From Siphlonurus alternatus (lineage: Eukaryota > Arthropoda > Insecta > Ephemeroptera > Siphlonuridae): a DNA stretch of 64,000 nucleotides. The stretch covers positions 17,671,971 through 17,735,970 of the forward strand of contig OX463785.1 of assembly GCA_949825025.1 (NCBI GenBank), given 5' to 3'. The position numbers and the translations under genes are program-made. Of the stretch, positions 25,401 to 31,579 are shown in pieces. Within the stretch, counting starts at the first letter, position 1. Every line of letters starts with the position of its first letter. The notes beneath the pieces were generated by a model. That model was not told the origin of the DNA. It ran no database searches and was given only the letters and a program-made list of their open reading frames with translations.

Positions 25401-28043
25401 AATTCTTTTTTTCTCGTAAAAGTCAAGGGGGTGTGTTATTGTTTTGTCATAATTTTTATACCTTACAATTTATGACTCAATTGCTGTATGTTTTATATAA
25501 AAAAACACCTACCAGGATGAAAAAGAATATATAGTGGTAATTTGAAATACAGTACTTAAGCTTTGAGAAATATAGGATTTAAATTTTGTTTCAGTATTTA
25601 TTTTTGCTAAAACTGTAACTAAAAATATATATACGTACAATTCTTAAAGTTAAAATTTGAAATACACACGTTAGAATCTAACGTATGATTTCCAATTTTT
25701 AACTTAAGGAATTGTACACATTTTAATACAGTACTGTATCTTTTAAAGCATGATACTCCCATCCACTAATGCAAACAAAAAAATCATGTTAGCTCGCAAT
25801 ACTTTAGATTACCGGTCTATTTTATTCTAAGAAAATCACAACTTGTCTCAACGTTATTTTCACAGGCTGACTCTACCGTCAGTTTACCTGGTTCTTGCCA
25901 CTGGTGTCGCCACTGGAGCTAGAATGGCCTCAACAGACCCTGACAACATGACTCAGACACAGGGGGGCAACAAGGTCGGACGCAAGGTGCAGGCGTGGTC
26001 ACTCGTAGTGGAGGCTCTGGAGAGCCTCATGACCATCGCCAAGACCCACGAGACGAGACCTTTGCTCAACGCTCTCTTCAAGGTAACATATTTAGAAGTT
26101 GCTAGACATTTATAATTATGTATTTTATAAAATGCCAAGTAGTTATGTATTAAGGATAATTGAGAAATTCTTGCTCCTTTATTTTATTTATTTATTTATT
26201 TATTTATCCATTTATTTATTATTCGTGCATCTTTTTATTCGTCTATTTATTCATGTATTCATTAATTTATTAAATTTATTTATGTATTTATGTATCTATT
26301 TAAAGAAGAAATTAATAAAACAAGTAGTATGAATAATTATTCTCACTGCGACTTGCTGGATGTAATTCTCCAACATTTCTTGATCTCCAGAACTCTCAAC
26401 CGGTAGTACGTCTCTTCATGGAACACGGCATGCGATGTCTGGACAAGTCGCTCCGCAGACATCCCGCGGAGGTGCAGGCTCTACTGAAACGTCTGCAGGG
26501 AGTCACGAGGTTCCTGCAAAGTGTCTGCTGTCAGGCCAAGGTGAGCACAACTCTTATGTACCTGCGAGGGCTCAAAATATGTCTACTGCCTGGCAGTCAG
26601 AGATCTTGCAACAATGTCCTGCATGTGGAGCTTGTTTGCTATCAGCTGTCATCGAGATGGACAATGAAAAAACAGTGTTGCCAATGTTGATAAAATCCAT
26701 GTAGCTTTGGACATTCCTTGAGCCCCCGATGCTACCAGAAACTGACAGGGAACTTTTAGAATTAGAGATTTAGGATGCAAGTAGAAAATTAATATTCTTA
26801 TCTGTCAGAGCTCTCTTATTAAAAAATGACAAGTTTTGTTTGGTTTAAATAGCATTTAAATAGACCCTTTAAATAGCATTTTAAATTTTATTTACTTACT
26901 TGTTTATTTTATTTATTTATTTATTTTTATTTTTGGTTATTTATTATTTTTTATTTACAGTATTTATATATTTATTTAACCATGTATTTTTTACAACTTT
27001 TTTTATTATTACCGATGCAGTATACAATAAAAAATATGATTGATTGACTCTATTTTTGTTTTCAGATGAGTGGCTCGTCCAGCCTGGTCCAGAGCATCCC
27101 CAACATGAAGTACCTGCTGGAGAGGCTGGTGCAGCGAGTCAAGGGCATGCTGGTCGTCAATGGCTGCACGCAGGCCTTCTGGATGGGCAACCTGAAGAAC
27201 AGAAACCTGCGAGGAGAGGAGATCCAGACACAGGTTGACGAGGTGAGAGAATCTCCCTGGACGGTGGAAAGTAAAATAATCAACCTCTAAATTTTTTATT
27301 GCATAAATGTGGATAGAGGGTGCAAATGCCACTTTGATTTTTTCAGATTTTTTAAAGCCCTGGCAGTATTGCAAAAAAGTTTTGCCAAGTTTGTTATTTG
27401 AACCCACGCCCCTTAGTCCCTATCTTTTTTATTAAGAGAAGCATCCAGAGGCGTCACTTTCTCTGTACTTTCAATATAGTTCCCGGACTCTAAAATATCT
27501 GAAAAAAATCAGAGTAGCATAACTTTGCACCCTGTATCCATTTCTGCAATAAAAATGTTGATACTCCATTGTCATTACCAGTATATAACAAAAATAGAAG
27601 TTAGTTTAAATAGTTCCGTGGACTAAAAAATAAAATATTGAGAATAACATAATTTTATGTAGCAAAAAACATAAATTCTAAGTGTCTATTTTTTAGGAGA
27701 TAATTAACTAAACAAAAATTCATGTTGTTCCACTAAAATTATTTATTTGCTTCAGGACGAAGAGGCTGAAGAAGACTCAGAGGACGAACGTGAGACGCAG
27801 CGTCGTAAGAAGAAGAAAAAGACAACTCAAGCAGCCACTCAGAGAGGAGGACCTTCCCAGAGAGCAGGACCTTCAGGAGTGAAACCTTCACAGCGAGCTG
27901 GACCTTCTGGAGTTAAACCTTCCCAGAAGAAAAGGAAAAGCACCGAGACACAAAAGTCTAAGGTTTCTCAGAAGGTTAACAAATCACAAGGCAGAGTAAC
28001 CGAAACTCAGGAGTCTGACTCACCACCTAGCCAAGCTTATTAA
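10235..28043 (+). CDS. FANCD2: FANCD2, Fanconi anemia group D2 protein (29 coding exons)
   Basis: The coding sequence is split over 29 exons: 10235-10595, 10953-11101, 11401-11534, 12762-12912, 13763-13839, 14154-14298, 14435-14593, 15151-15369, 15956-16053, 16625-16793, 17172-17338, 17569-17768, 18221-18327, 18700-18773, 18906-19025, 19464-19758, 20117-20283, 20613-20832, 21456-21571, 22198-22378, 23159-23318, 23780-23934, 24356-24419, 24707-24819, 25222-25331, 25866-26082, 26391-26540, 27066-27242, 27756-28043. They total 4,743 nt, 1,580 residues plus stop, against 1,451 for the human protein. Frame is continuous across all junctions and no stop interrupts it. Recognition rests on collinear matches along the whole chain, such as [21 protein letters not shown]-like [24 protein letters not shown] and [24 protein letters not shown]2 is a nuclear helical-repeat protein that pairs with FANCI, is monoubiquitinated by the FANCL/UBE2T core complex, and clamps DNA during crosslink repair. 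The acceptor lysine is residue 612 in exon 12. The extra length lies in the N-terminus, a Ser/acidic stretch after the lysine, a Lys-rich linker, and the tail. It looks intact and functional. Confidence 0.95.
10953..11101 (+). CDS. FANCD2: FANCD2 coding exon 2
   Basis: Encodes residues 121-170, starting [15 protein letters not shown] after a TTTTACAG acceptor. It ends in phase 0 at AAG/GTAGAT. The stretch matches the N-terminal helices of FANCD2, where human has DQIAFQKKLFQTL. Confidence 0.92.
11401..11534 (+). CDS. FANCD2: FANCD2 coding exon 3
   Basis: Encodes residues 171-215, [20 protein letters not shown] onwards, then [19 protein letters not shown]. Acceptor is GTTACAG and the donor is GG/GTGAGA in phase 2. 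It corresponds to the human segment ending in TLFEKLPEYFF. Confidence 0.92.
11706..11989. mobile_element. hAT-like MITE in FANCD2 intron 3
   Basis: A 284-bp element with ends CAAAGTCTTCTACTCGCAAT and its near reverse complement ending AAGACTTTG. The termini resemble those of the 995-bp element at 39535-40529. The flanks, ATGTATGT and ATATATAT, could be a decayed 8-bp target duplication. No coding capacity is seen. Confidence 0.7.
12414..12737. mobile_element. Long-inverted-repeat MITE (GACGTCAC-core family) in intron 3
   Basis: Arms of about 150 bp pair along almost their full length; the outer tips read AATGAAATATTAGAATGTG and the inverse. The core has TGACGTCAC and GGGCGGCACTCCTTAAGA, folding back on CCGCCCGTGACGTCA. 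The right tip ends about 24 bases before the upstream acceptor of exon 4, so the insertion reaches into the branch-point zone. The outer tips differ from those of most other copies although the core is shared. Confidence 0.8.
12762..12912 (+). CDS. FANCD2: FANCD2 coding exon 4 (start has two options)
   Basis: Encodes [20 protein letters not shown] and continues to [11 protein letters not shown], ending at CCC/GTGAGT in phase 0. Two in-frame acceptors exist. TTTTTCAAAG before 12762 adds VDIDR and has a better pyrimidine tract; GACAG before 12777 is a better AG context but lies downstream of a purine-rich stretch. The longer form is used here. The choice changes the protein by five residues. 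Confidence 0.85.
12942..13199. mobile_element. MITE, core-related copy in intron 4 (left)
   Basis: Begins AATGGAGTATCAACCTCAA followed by a T/A-rich run, TTTCAGAAATGGGTGCAAAG and ATTTTTTAGAGCCTGAGAAC, and ends with the inverted counterparts. The centre lacks the GACGTCAC core. The sequence has decayed more than the copies at 35.7, 37.4 and 56.2 kb. Confidence 0.7.
13396..13714. mobile_element. MITE, core-related copy in intron 4 (right)
   Basis: Left end GGGTACTGACCT then TTGCAGAAATGAATAGAAGG; right end CAATGTCTGCAATAATAAT then GAGGTCGGTTCTCCATTG. The arms are imperfect inverted repeats around a centre with CTTAAGAAGTGCCGCC. It lies 48 bases before exon 5. Confidence 0.75.
13763..13839 (+). 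CDS. FANCD2: FANCD2 coding exon 5
   Basis: A 77-nt exon encoding [20 protein letters not shown] then VARCLR, phase 0 to phase 2. It aligns without gaps to human SLPEILGDSQHADV. The ATM target serine 222 of human FANCD2 falls on an aspartate here (D281). Acceptor TCTCCAG, donor AG/GTCAGT. Confidence 0.9.
14154..14298 (+). CDS. FANCD2: FANCD2 coding exon 6
   Basis: Encodes [20 protein letters not shown] and on to [11 protein letters not shown], residues 291-339. It matches the human LLIENTSLTVPILDVLSSL helical repeat. Acceptor GTTTGCAG, donor CAG/GTAGGT. Confidence 0.93.
14312..14334 (+). repeat. (TTTA)n microsatellite, intron 6
   Basis: Short TTTA run that begins 13 bases after the exon 6 donor. 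Confidence 0.8.
14435..14593 (+). CDS. FANCD2: FANCD2 coding exon 7
   Basis: Encodes [20 protein letters not shown] followed by [20 protein letters not shown], residues 340-392. It corresponds to human [20 protein letters not shown]. Phase 0 at both ends; donor AGG/GTAACA. Confidence 0.92.
15151..15369 (+). CDS. FANCD2: FANCD2 coding exon 8
   Basis: Encodes residues 393-465, [20 protein letters not shown] to [10 protein letters not shown]. The second half matches human IRSGCIQEQLLQSTF as [15 protein letters not shown]. Phase 0 at both ends; acceptor TTTTGCACAG, donor AAG/GTGAGT. Confidence 0.94.
15408..15497. mobile_element. Short hairpin element in intron 8
   Basis: A 90-bp inverted repeat with arms beginning GACGTGGTAGCAGAAAAATA and closing with its reverse complement; the inner parts also carry CCTAACTCCATT twice as direct repeats. 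No second copy was found in the window. Confidence 0.65.
15956..16053 (+). CDS. FANCD2: FANCD2 coding exon 9
   Basis: A 98-nt exon encoding [20 protein letters not shown] and ALWYK, residues 466-498. It matches the human segment SILSLAQSLLHSLDQSI. Ends in phase 2 at AA/GTAAGT. Confidence 0.92.
16092..16214. mobile_element. 123-bp hairpin MITE in intron 9
   Basis: Ends AGGTCTGTTCGTAAAT and inverse; the arms contain ACACAATCAGAAAGAAT-type sequence and GAACCTT around a short centre with CCATGTACAG. The same family occurs at 31401-31530. Confidence 0.8.
16625..16793 (+). CDS. FANCD2: FANCD2 coding exon 10
   Basis: Encodes [20 protein letters not shown] and on through [14 protein letters not shown], residues 499-554. 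The match to human TYCQQEVVGALVTHI and TALDVLLELV is clear. Acceptor TTTTCCAG, donor ATG/GTGAGT. Confidence 0.94.
17172..17338 (+). CDS. FANCD2: FANCD2 coding exon 11
   Basis: Encodes residues 555-610, ending [12 protein letters not shown], with the last codon split across the intron (CA/G). It aligns to the human region that contains the reported PCNA-interacting motif, but the aligned segment here is RQIMDILCC and lacks the aromatic pair of that motif. Confidence 0.93.
17424..17524 (+). repeat. (TTTA)n microsatellite, intron 11
   Basis: About 100 bases of slightly imperfect TTTA repeats ending 44 bases before the exon that encodes the ubiquitin-acceptor lysine. Confidence 0.9.
17569..17768 (+). 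CDS. FANCD2: FANCD2 coding exon 12, carries the monoubiquitination lysine
   Basis: The exon opens [12 protein letters not shown]. Counting eight residues from the conserved KQL at the end of exon 11 places its first lysine (codon 17573-17575, residue 612) exactly on human K561, the FANCL-dependent ubiquitin acceptor. A Ser/Asp/Glu-rich stretch follows, with no close counterpart in human. Ends in phase 1 at G/GTGAGT. Confidence 0.94.
18221..18327 (+). CDS. FANCD2: FANCD2 coding exon 13
   Basis: Encodes [20 protein letters not shown] then [16 protein letters not shown], residues 677-712. It matches human [20 protein letters not shown] and DEFANLIQ. Acceptor TTTCTCAG, donor ATG/GTGAGT. Confidence 0.94.
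18700..18773 (+). CDS. FANCD2: FANCD2 coding exon 14
   Basis: A 74-nt exon encoding [20 protein letters not shown] then FNQQL. It matches human WVGHTICNDFQDAFVVD. Ends in phase 2 at CT/GTGAGT, 132 bases before the next exon. Confidence 0.93.
18906..19025 (+). CDS. FANCD2: FANCD2 coding exon 15
   Basis: Encodes [20 protein letters not shown] and [20 protein letters not shown], residues 737-777. It matches human KALYGLEEYDTQDGIAINL. Phase 2 at both ends. Confidence 0.92.
19464..19758 (+). CDS. FANCD2: FANCD2 coding exon 16
   Basis: The largest internal exon (295 nt, residues 777-875). Encodes [34 protein letters not shown] and [15 protein letters not shown]. These match human SPLCLAPYFRLLRLC, NGNLEEIDGLLDCPI and LIFLTLNWFREIVNAF. 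It is among the best conserved parts of the protein. Confidence 0.96.
20117..20283 (+). CDS. FANCD2: FANCD2 coding exon 17
   Basis: Encodes [20 protein letters not shown], then [10 protein letters not shown] and a Lys-rich end. It matches human LTRLKHIVELQIILEKYL and TPDYVPP. Ends in phase 2 at AA/GTGAGT. Confidence 0.94.
20496..20547 (+). repeat. (TTTA)n microsatellite, intron 17
   Basis: Near-perfect TTTA repeats just upstream of the exon 18 pyrimidine tract. Confidence 0.9.
20613..20832 (+). CDS. FANCD2: FANCD2 coding exon 18
   Basis: Begins with a basic cluster KKRDKKK, followed by an acidic linker ([17 protein letters not shown]). It then returns to conserved sequence [19 protein letters not shown], where human has FRELDIEVFSILHCGLVTK. 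The linker is a likely disordered loop. A (TTTA)n tract lies about 65 bases upstream of the acceptor. Confidence 0.94.
20963..21245. mobile_element. TAAGGGTAAGGTAA-end MITE in intron 18
   Basis: Left end AATAAGGGTAAGGTAATATG, right end GTGTTACCTTCCTCTTGA. The arms share CATCCCCTATCAGTAGCTAA and TATCAGGTA inverted around a small loop. It is a decayed copy of the element at 28321-28587, expanded by A and T runs. Confidence 0.75.
21456..21571 (+). CDS. FANCD2: FANCD2 coding exon 19
   Basis: Encodes [20 protein letters not shown] and [18 protein letters not shown]. It matches human [24 protein letters not shown]. Ends in phase 2 at AG/GTAAGT. Confidence 0.94.
22198..22378 (+). CDS. FANCD2: FANCD2 coding exon 20
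   Basis: Encodes residues 1043-1103, including [20 protein letters not shown] and NFFQ. It aligns to human [20 protein letters not shown] and NYFQ. A long (TTTA)n tract starts 17 bases after the donor. Confidence 0.93.
22395..22445 (+). repeat. (TTTA)n microsatellite, intron 20
   Basis: Near-perfect TTTA repeats immediately after the exon 20 donor. Confidence 0.9.
22485..22790. mobile_element. MITE, core-related copy in intron 20
   Basis: Tips AGACAACCTGCATTA and inverse TATGTAGGTTGTCT enclose TTATTGCAGAAATGAATAG and its partner. The tips resemble those of the copy at 54994 (GACAACATACATG) more than the AATGGAGTATTG type. The centre carries AGAAGTGACGTC. Confidence 0.75.
23159..23318 (+). 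CDS. FANCD2: FANCD2 coding exon 21
   Basis: Encodes [20 protein letters not shown] and [20 protein letters not shown]. It matches human HGVVDGPGVKVQ and QIFHGLFAWSGF. Ends in phase 1 at G/GTGAGT. Confidence 0.95.
23780..23934 (+). CDS. FANCD2: FANCD2 coding exon 22 (followed by a GC donor)
   Basis: Encodes [20 protein letters not shown] to [12 protein letters not shown], residues 1157-1208. It ends CAG/GCAAGT: the intron starts with GC instead of GT, with otherwise perfect donor consensus. Frame and homology continue into exon 23, so this is the true junction. Confidence 0.92.
24356..24419 (+). CDS. FANCD2: FANCD2 coding exon 23
   Basis: The shortest coding exon (64 nt): [20 protein letters not shown] plus I, phase 0 to 1. 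It matches human VILEKSTASAQNKEKIA. Acceptor ATTTCAG, donor C/GTAAGT. Confidence 0.9.
24707..24819 (+). CDS. FANCD2: FANCD2 coding exon 24
   Basis: Encodes [20 protein letters not shown] then [16 protein letters not shown]. It matches human ARQFLCRVWPSGDKEKSN and LHALLCIYLEHTE. Donor GAG/GTGTGT. Confidence 0.93.
25222..25331 (+). CDS. FANCD2: FANCD2 coding exon 25
   Basis: Encodes [20 protein letters not shown] and [13 protein letters not shown], residues 1268-1304. The end aligns to human SSTFPTLTRHT. Phase 0 to 2; donor AG/GTGAGT. Confidence 0.9.
25635..25717. mobile_element. Small hairpin in intron 25
   Basis: An 83-bp inverted repeat: GTACAATTCTTAAAGTTAAA pairs imperfectly with TTTTTAACTTAAGGAATTGTAC, and a central GTTAGA/TCTAAC stem is perfect. 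It may be a MITE remnant; no other copy was seen. Confidence 0.5.
25866..26082 (+). CDS. FANCD2: FANCD2 coding exon 26
   Basis: Encodes residues 1304-1376, [20 protein letters not shown] to LLNALFK. The second half, [20 protein letters not shown], matches human [20 protein letters not shown]. Donor AAG/GTAACA. Confidence 0.93.
26181..26300 (+). repeat. (TTTA)n-derived low-complexity tract, intron 26
   Basis: Imperfect TTTA repeats with interruptions such as ATTCGTGCATC; an older, decaying tract. Confidence 0.8.
26391..26540 (+). CDS. FANCD2: FANCD2 coding exon 27
   Basis: Encodes [20 protein letters not shown] then [16 protein letters not shown], residues 1377-1426. It matches human [20 protein letters not shown] and VLSLLETFQLDTRLL. 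Phase 0 at both ends. Confidence 0.94.
26886..26978 (+). repeat. (TTTA)n-derived low-complexity tract, intron 27
   Basis: Imperfect TTTA repeats that include TATTTACAGTATTTATATA, a cryptic acceptor-like string also present in the intron 11 tract. Confidence 0.8.
27066..27242 (+). CDS. FANCD2: FANCD2 coding exon 28
   Basis: Encodes [20 protein letters not shown] and [20 protein letters not shown], residues 1427-1485. Its match to human [20 protein letters not shown] is the strongest single identification in the window. The ATG at its start is internal, not a gene start. Confidence 0.97.
27275..27573. mobile_element. MITE, core-related copy in intron 28
   Basis: Left part AATCAACCTCTAAATTTTTT then TTGCATAAATGTGGATAGAG; right part CTGTATCCATTTCTGCAATA then TGTTGATACTCCATTGTC. 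The centre holds TTAAGAGAAGCATCCAGAGG. It starts 33 bases after the exon 28 donor. Confidence 0.75.
27756..28043 (+). CDS. FANCD2: FANCD2 last coding exon: acidic/basic, SQ/TQ-rich tail
   Basis: Encodes 95 residues and a TAA stop at 28041-28043. The tail starts acidic ([12 protein letters not shown]), then becomes Lys-rich and low-complexity with 11 SQ or TQ dipeptides. A 33-bp unit is tandemly doubled at 27861-27926, encoding [11 protein letters not shown] twice. The tail is likely disordered. SQ/TQ clusters are typical targets of ATM/ATR kinases, consistent with FANCD2 biology; the role here is inferred. Confidence 0.93.
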   Translation, partial: DEEAEEDSEDERETQRRKKKKKTTQAATQRGGPSQRAGPSGVKPSQRAGPSGVKPSQKKRKSTETQKSKVSQKVNKSQGRVTETQESDSPPSQAY

Positions 28044-28274
28044 GCATTCCCATATCATCTTCTGAGAATGCATTTAAGATAGCTACAAAAAGTTTTTAAG
28101 TGGAATATTATGACCCTTAAATGTAATAGACGTAAGAGTAGTTATTCTATTTCCAATTTTGTATGCACTAATCTAAAATGCATTCTGAGGTGACAATATT
28201 TGATTGCATTCCTATGAAATTAGAGAGTGAAAATGCTGCATTTTAATGACATTTTTTGTTCATTGCAAAATAAA
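28044..28274 (+). terminator. FANCD2: FANCD2 3' UTR and polyA signal
   Basis: AATAAA at 28269-28274, 226 bases after the stop codon, is the first canonical polyadenylation signal downstream of the reading frame. A T-rich stretch lies upstream. The 3' end is therefore expected near 28290, just before an inverted-repeat element at 28321. Confidence 0.7.
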
Positions 28275-28320
28275 TACAAATCATGAAGATGAATTTGAAA
28301 AGTTGATGTTATGACTTGAC

Positions 28321-28587
28321 TTTTAAGGGTAAGGTAACACGCCTAATGTTAAAAAAAATCAACAAATGAAAATTATGAACAAAATTTAAAATGTTCTCCT
28401 CAACATCCCCTATCAGTAGCTAAAATATCAGGTATACAAATTCAACTTAGTTTTTCAGTTATGAATTTGTATACCTGATATTTTAGCTACTGATAGGGGA
28501 TGTAGAGAACAACAATTTAAATTTTGTTCATAATTTTCATGTGTGGGATATTTTTTTAACTTTGGGCGTGTTACCTTACCCTTAAAA
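28321..28587. mobile_element. TTAA-flanked hairpin MITE downstream of FANCD2
   Basis: A 267-bp inverted repeat: TTAAGGGTAAGGTAACACGC on the left and GTGTTACCTTACCCTTAA on the right, with long internal arms containing CATCCCCTATCAGTAGCTAA. TTAA at both ends suits a TTAA-targeting (piggyBac-type) transposase, but the tip sequence alone does not prove that. Confidence 0.8.
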
Positions 28588-29249
28588 ATTAATTCAGTTC
28601 TGAGGTTAAAAACGACCTTTCATTAAATGATGTTGTTATTTTTTTCTAATTACAACATTATGGACATTATGGACTCCACTTATAATAAAATTTTAAAACA
28701 ACAAACAGCTTTAATTTGCCATGTTCTATTTGCTCTAAAAGAAATGTTAAATGCAGTCCACATGTTAGTATCAATATTCTAAGATAGGAGAGAAGGTTTT
28801 TTGATGACTGAAGACCCTTTATAGAATAATTTGATATTTGCTCTAAAACAGCAATAATAATAAAAATATAGAATTGAAATAAATGAAAATTCTATTCTAT
28901 AGTTATAATAATAGTTCTAGCCTTATGAGGCCAACGCCTCCCTATTTTTTAAGCTGTATATTTGCTACCCATTTATGCAATAAGGGTAAAATTTCCTTTA
29001 AAACTGTTAAACAATTAAAATTTATCTATTTTAATACATTCTATAATGTTCAAGATATTTTGGGTATTAAAATTCAATTTGTATAAGAGATTTTTTTTAA
29101 ATGGACCAAATTGAAAGATAAATTACTCCTATACTTTTTATACATTCTATTACTTTTATTGTATTTTCTTATTTTCTTGAATTAGTAATATGTATGTATT
29201 TCTTATTTTTCATTGGTTCATTCCATGATACAACTAGAATAGATAGGTC
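28588..29249. other. AT-rich intergenic DNA
   Basis: No gene, repeat or motif was recognised. Short open frames, such as 28883-29086, have AT-driven composition and no recognisable similarity. Confidence 0.5.
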
Positions 29250-29770
29250 CATCAGCCCTACGAATTTGGACTGATCTGCGCATTTTGGCCATAAAAACCC
29301 AAGGTGACGTCACGTAGTGAGCTCAAAACAGCTGTTTTGCTGCACGAGGGGCCCCTACCGGAGCAGAGTTTTTGTTCAACATTAGCGAGAACGTTGCTTT
29401 TTATCTCATCTCAAATTTGATATTTATTTGCAATACTACAAGCCAAACCGGTTGCAGTAACGTATTAAAAGAATTTTTAAACACTGCAATTCGCAAGCAA
29501 TCTGGGGTAGAAGTTCGTATCTTTGTTCATAAAGCATACAAAGTTGCTATTGGCTGTGCGCAAATTAGTCACCTAGCGTTTGCGCAGCTTTATTTGGATT
29601 CAAGCTTTTTTATCATGCACACTTTGCAGAGCCATGCGCAGTAGACTACTAACATTTAAAACTCGTTTCTGCGCAGCTTTTCTAAGCCGTGGCTATTAAT
29701 TTACGGGAAACTCTATAATAGAGCAGAAAAAATTAAACGTATGCACCGTGCGCATGGGACGGCCCTGGGT
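29250..29770. promoter_or_regulatory. GC-richer block with six TGCGCA sites and a CRE
   Basis: It stands out from AT-rich surroundings. It has TGCGCA at 29277, 29557, 29581, 29635, 29670 and 29749, and TGACGTCA at 29305-29312. A 90-codon frame (29372-29644, +) has no family I recognise. It could be a promoter or the body of an unrecognised repeat. Confidence 0.3.
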
Positions 29771-31400
29771 TCATTCATTCTTTTTTTTTTTTTTTCCATT
29801 ACATTAAAAAATATTATAATATTTTGTTAATTAAACAATATTAATCGTTTTCATAGACTAACAGAAATCAAATTACTAGGAATAAACTTGAAGGTGCACC
29901 CAAGGGGTTCAAATACTGCAATCTGATTGGTCCATAGAGAGGGGTGAGTCCAAGTAGAAGTTTTTCATTCAAAAGCTCTTAATATCTAAAAATAAAAACC
30001 CAATTTCTATGAATATACAGAATTGTGTTTTTGTCTACTTGACGAGTTTGATAGGATATTATTAAAATTACTTAATATAGATTATTTGTTTACAGACATA
30101 ATGTTAAAAAAATATATATATCTTGGTTCCTAATTCTTTTATGTTTGTATTTTTTTTTTATCAGAGTGTATCAACTTTTTTTATTTTTTTATTTTTTTTT
30201 ACATTATAATAAAATCGTATTTAATAATATTTCTTATGTAATCCTATGTATTTTTGTGAATTCTTAAATTGTGTGCCTATGCATTTTTTTGTATGTTGAG
30301 CAGGTGTAGCCAGCTATTAACAACGGCTGATGGAATTGCATTCATATGCTGCGGGAGCTATGCAGCCATTTTTAGCATGTGAGAAAACCGGAAAAATCAA
30401 AATCAATAAAAATATATTAAAGTAAGAAATTCTTATTTCTGAGGTGATTCAAGCACAAGTTTTTAAATTTAATTATTACTAAAAATTTTGAACACCTTAA
30501 TTATTTGTTTTCACTTAATTTGCTTGTTTTCATTCACACTCTGTAAAATAGGCTGATTTTGTTGCTTATGAAGTCTATTCTAATAAAATACTTTTTTTTA
30601 TATATAATTTAAATATTGAATAAGTAACATTACTATTAATTTCATACACAAGATATTAGTAAATTATATTTTGTTCTTTTATAAGTTACCGTGCAGCTGT
30701 AGGTACATATTATATTTAATAAAAACTTATCTTTATAACTTTATAATTATTGTTTATTTATTAATTATATTTTTTCCCTCATGAAAGTATTTTATACAGA
30801 AGCTACAGTTCAATAATGTAAGATTACCACCTGAAGTGAAAAGACTAAGCTGAACTATTAACATGAAAACTCCTATTTTGCAAATAGGTTGAAATGCGTA
30901 AAATTTAAGTGTCTCTGCAAACATTCAGGTTCAAAATTTAGCTAAAAAAATCAAGAAAACTTACACTTCCGGTGGTACTCTTTAATTTAAATTATTATAT
31001 TCAAACTTATATATTATTTTAGTGAGTAATTTGAAGTACACAATTAGAGTTTGATAAGCAAAAAATATATATATTATAACACTTTAACAAATTATTCAGA
31101 TTATATATATGTCAATAGATAGTTTTAACTTAATTTTATTCCCCCCCCCCCTCCTTAATCTTAGTTAAATTAGTCAATTTTAAAGAATTAAGATTTATTA
31201 AATGTAGAAATACTCAAACGTTTAAATTAATTTCCACTAAAATCGAAATAATATATATAGAATAGAATAGATTTATTTGACCACAGGCAGTACATACAAT
31301 GACAAAATAAATAAATTGTCGTAATACAGCATTAGTCTTGTCAGCTTAAAATATTTAATAACTAAAACATAAAAAAAAAAAAAAAAAAATAGGTCTATAT
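29771..31400. other. AT-rich intergenic DNA
   Basis: No gene was seen. It contains a T run at 29784-29797, a C run at 31141-31152 and an A run at 31371-31389. Confidence 0.5.
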
Positions 31401-31530
31401 ATAGGTCTGTTAGTAAATACACAATCAGAAAGAATCGATTATTTATGATGAACCTTCTGTACATGGCACAAAAGGTTCATCATAAATTATAATCGATTCT
31501 TTCTGATTGTGTATTTACGAACATACCTAT
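31401..31530. mobile_element. Hairpin MITE, second copy of the intron 9 family
   Basis: Ends ATAGGTCTGTTAGTAAAT and inverse ATTTACGAACATACCTAT. The arms carry ACACAATCAGAAAGAATCGA and GATGAACCTT and the centre CTGTACATGG, matching 16092-16214. Confidence 0.85.
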
Positions 31531-31579
31531 TATTTCGCCTTGAGGTTAGACAACTTGTTCAGCACTTCAATAAAGCTAA

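Larger units (their letters stand above)
10596..27755 (+). other. FANCD2 introns: overview of non-coding content
   Basis: The 28 introns run from about 130 bp to 1.2 kb and are AT-rich against GC-richer exons. All are GT-AG by inspection except intron 22 (23935-24355, GC-AG). Intron 3 (11535-12761) holds two inverted-repeat elements, and intron 4 (12913-13762) two more. Introns 8, 9, 18, 20, 25 and 28 each hold one. The introns at 10596-10952, 14594-15150, 16794-17171, 17769-18220, 19026-19463, 19759-20116, 23319-23779 and 24820-25221 show only AT-rich sequence with no recognisable feature. Homopolymer T runs sit at 18408-18434, 22041-22073 and 24114-24130. Confidence 0.7.

Noticed and set aside
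29372..29644. 90-codon frame as a gene
   Set aside because: No similarity, no splice or polyA context; kept only as part of a GC-richer block.
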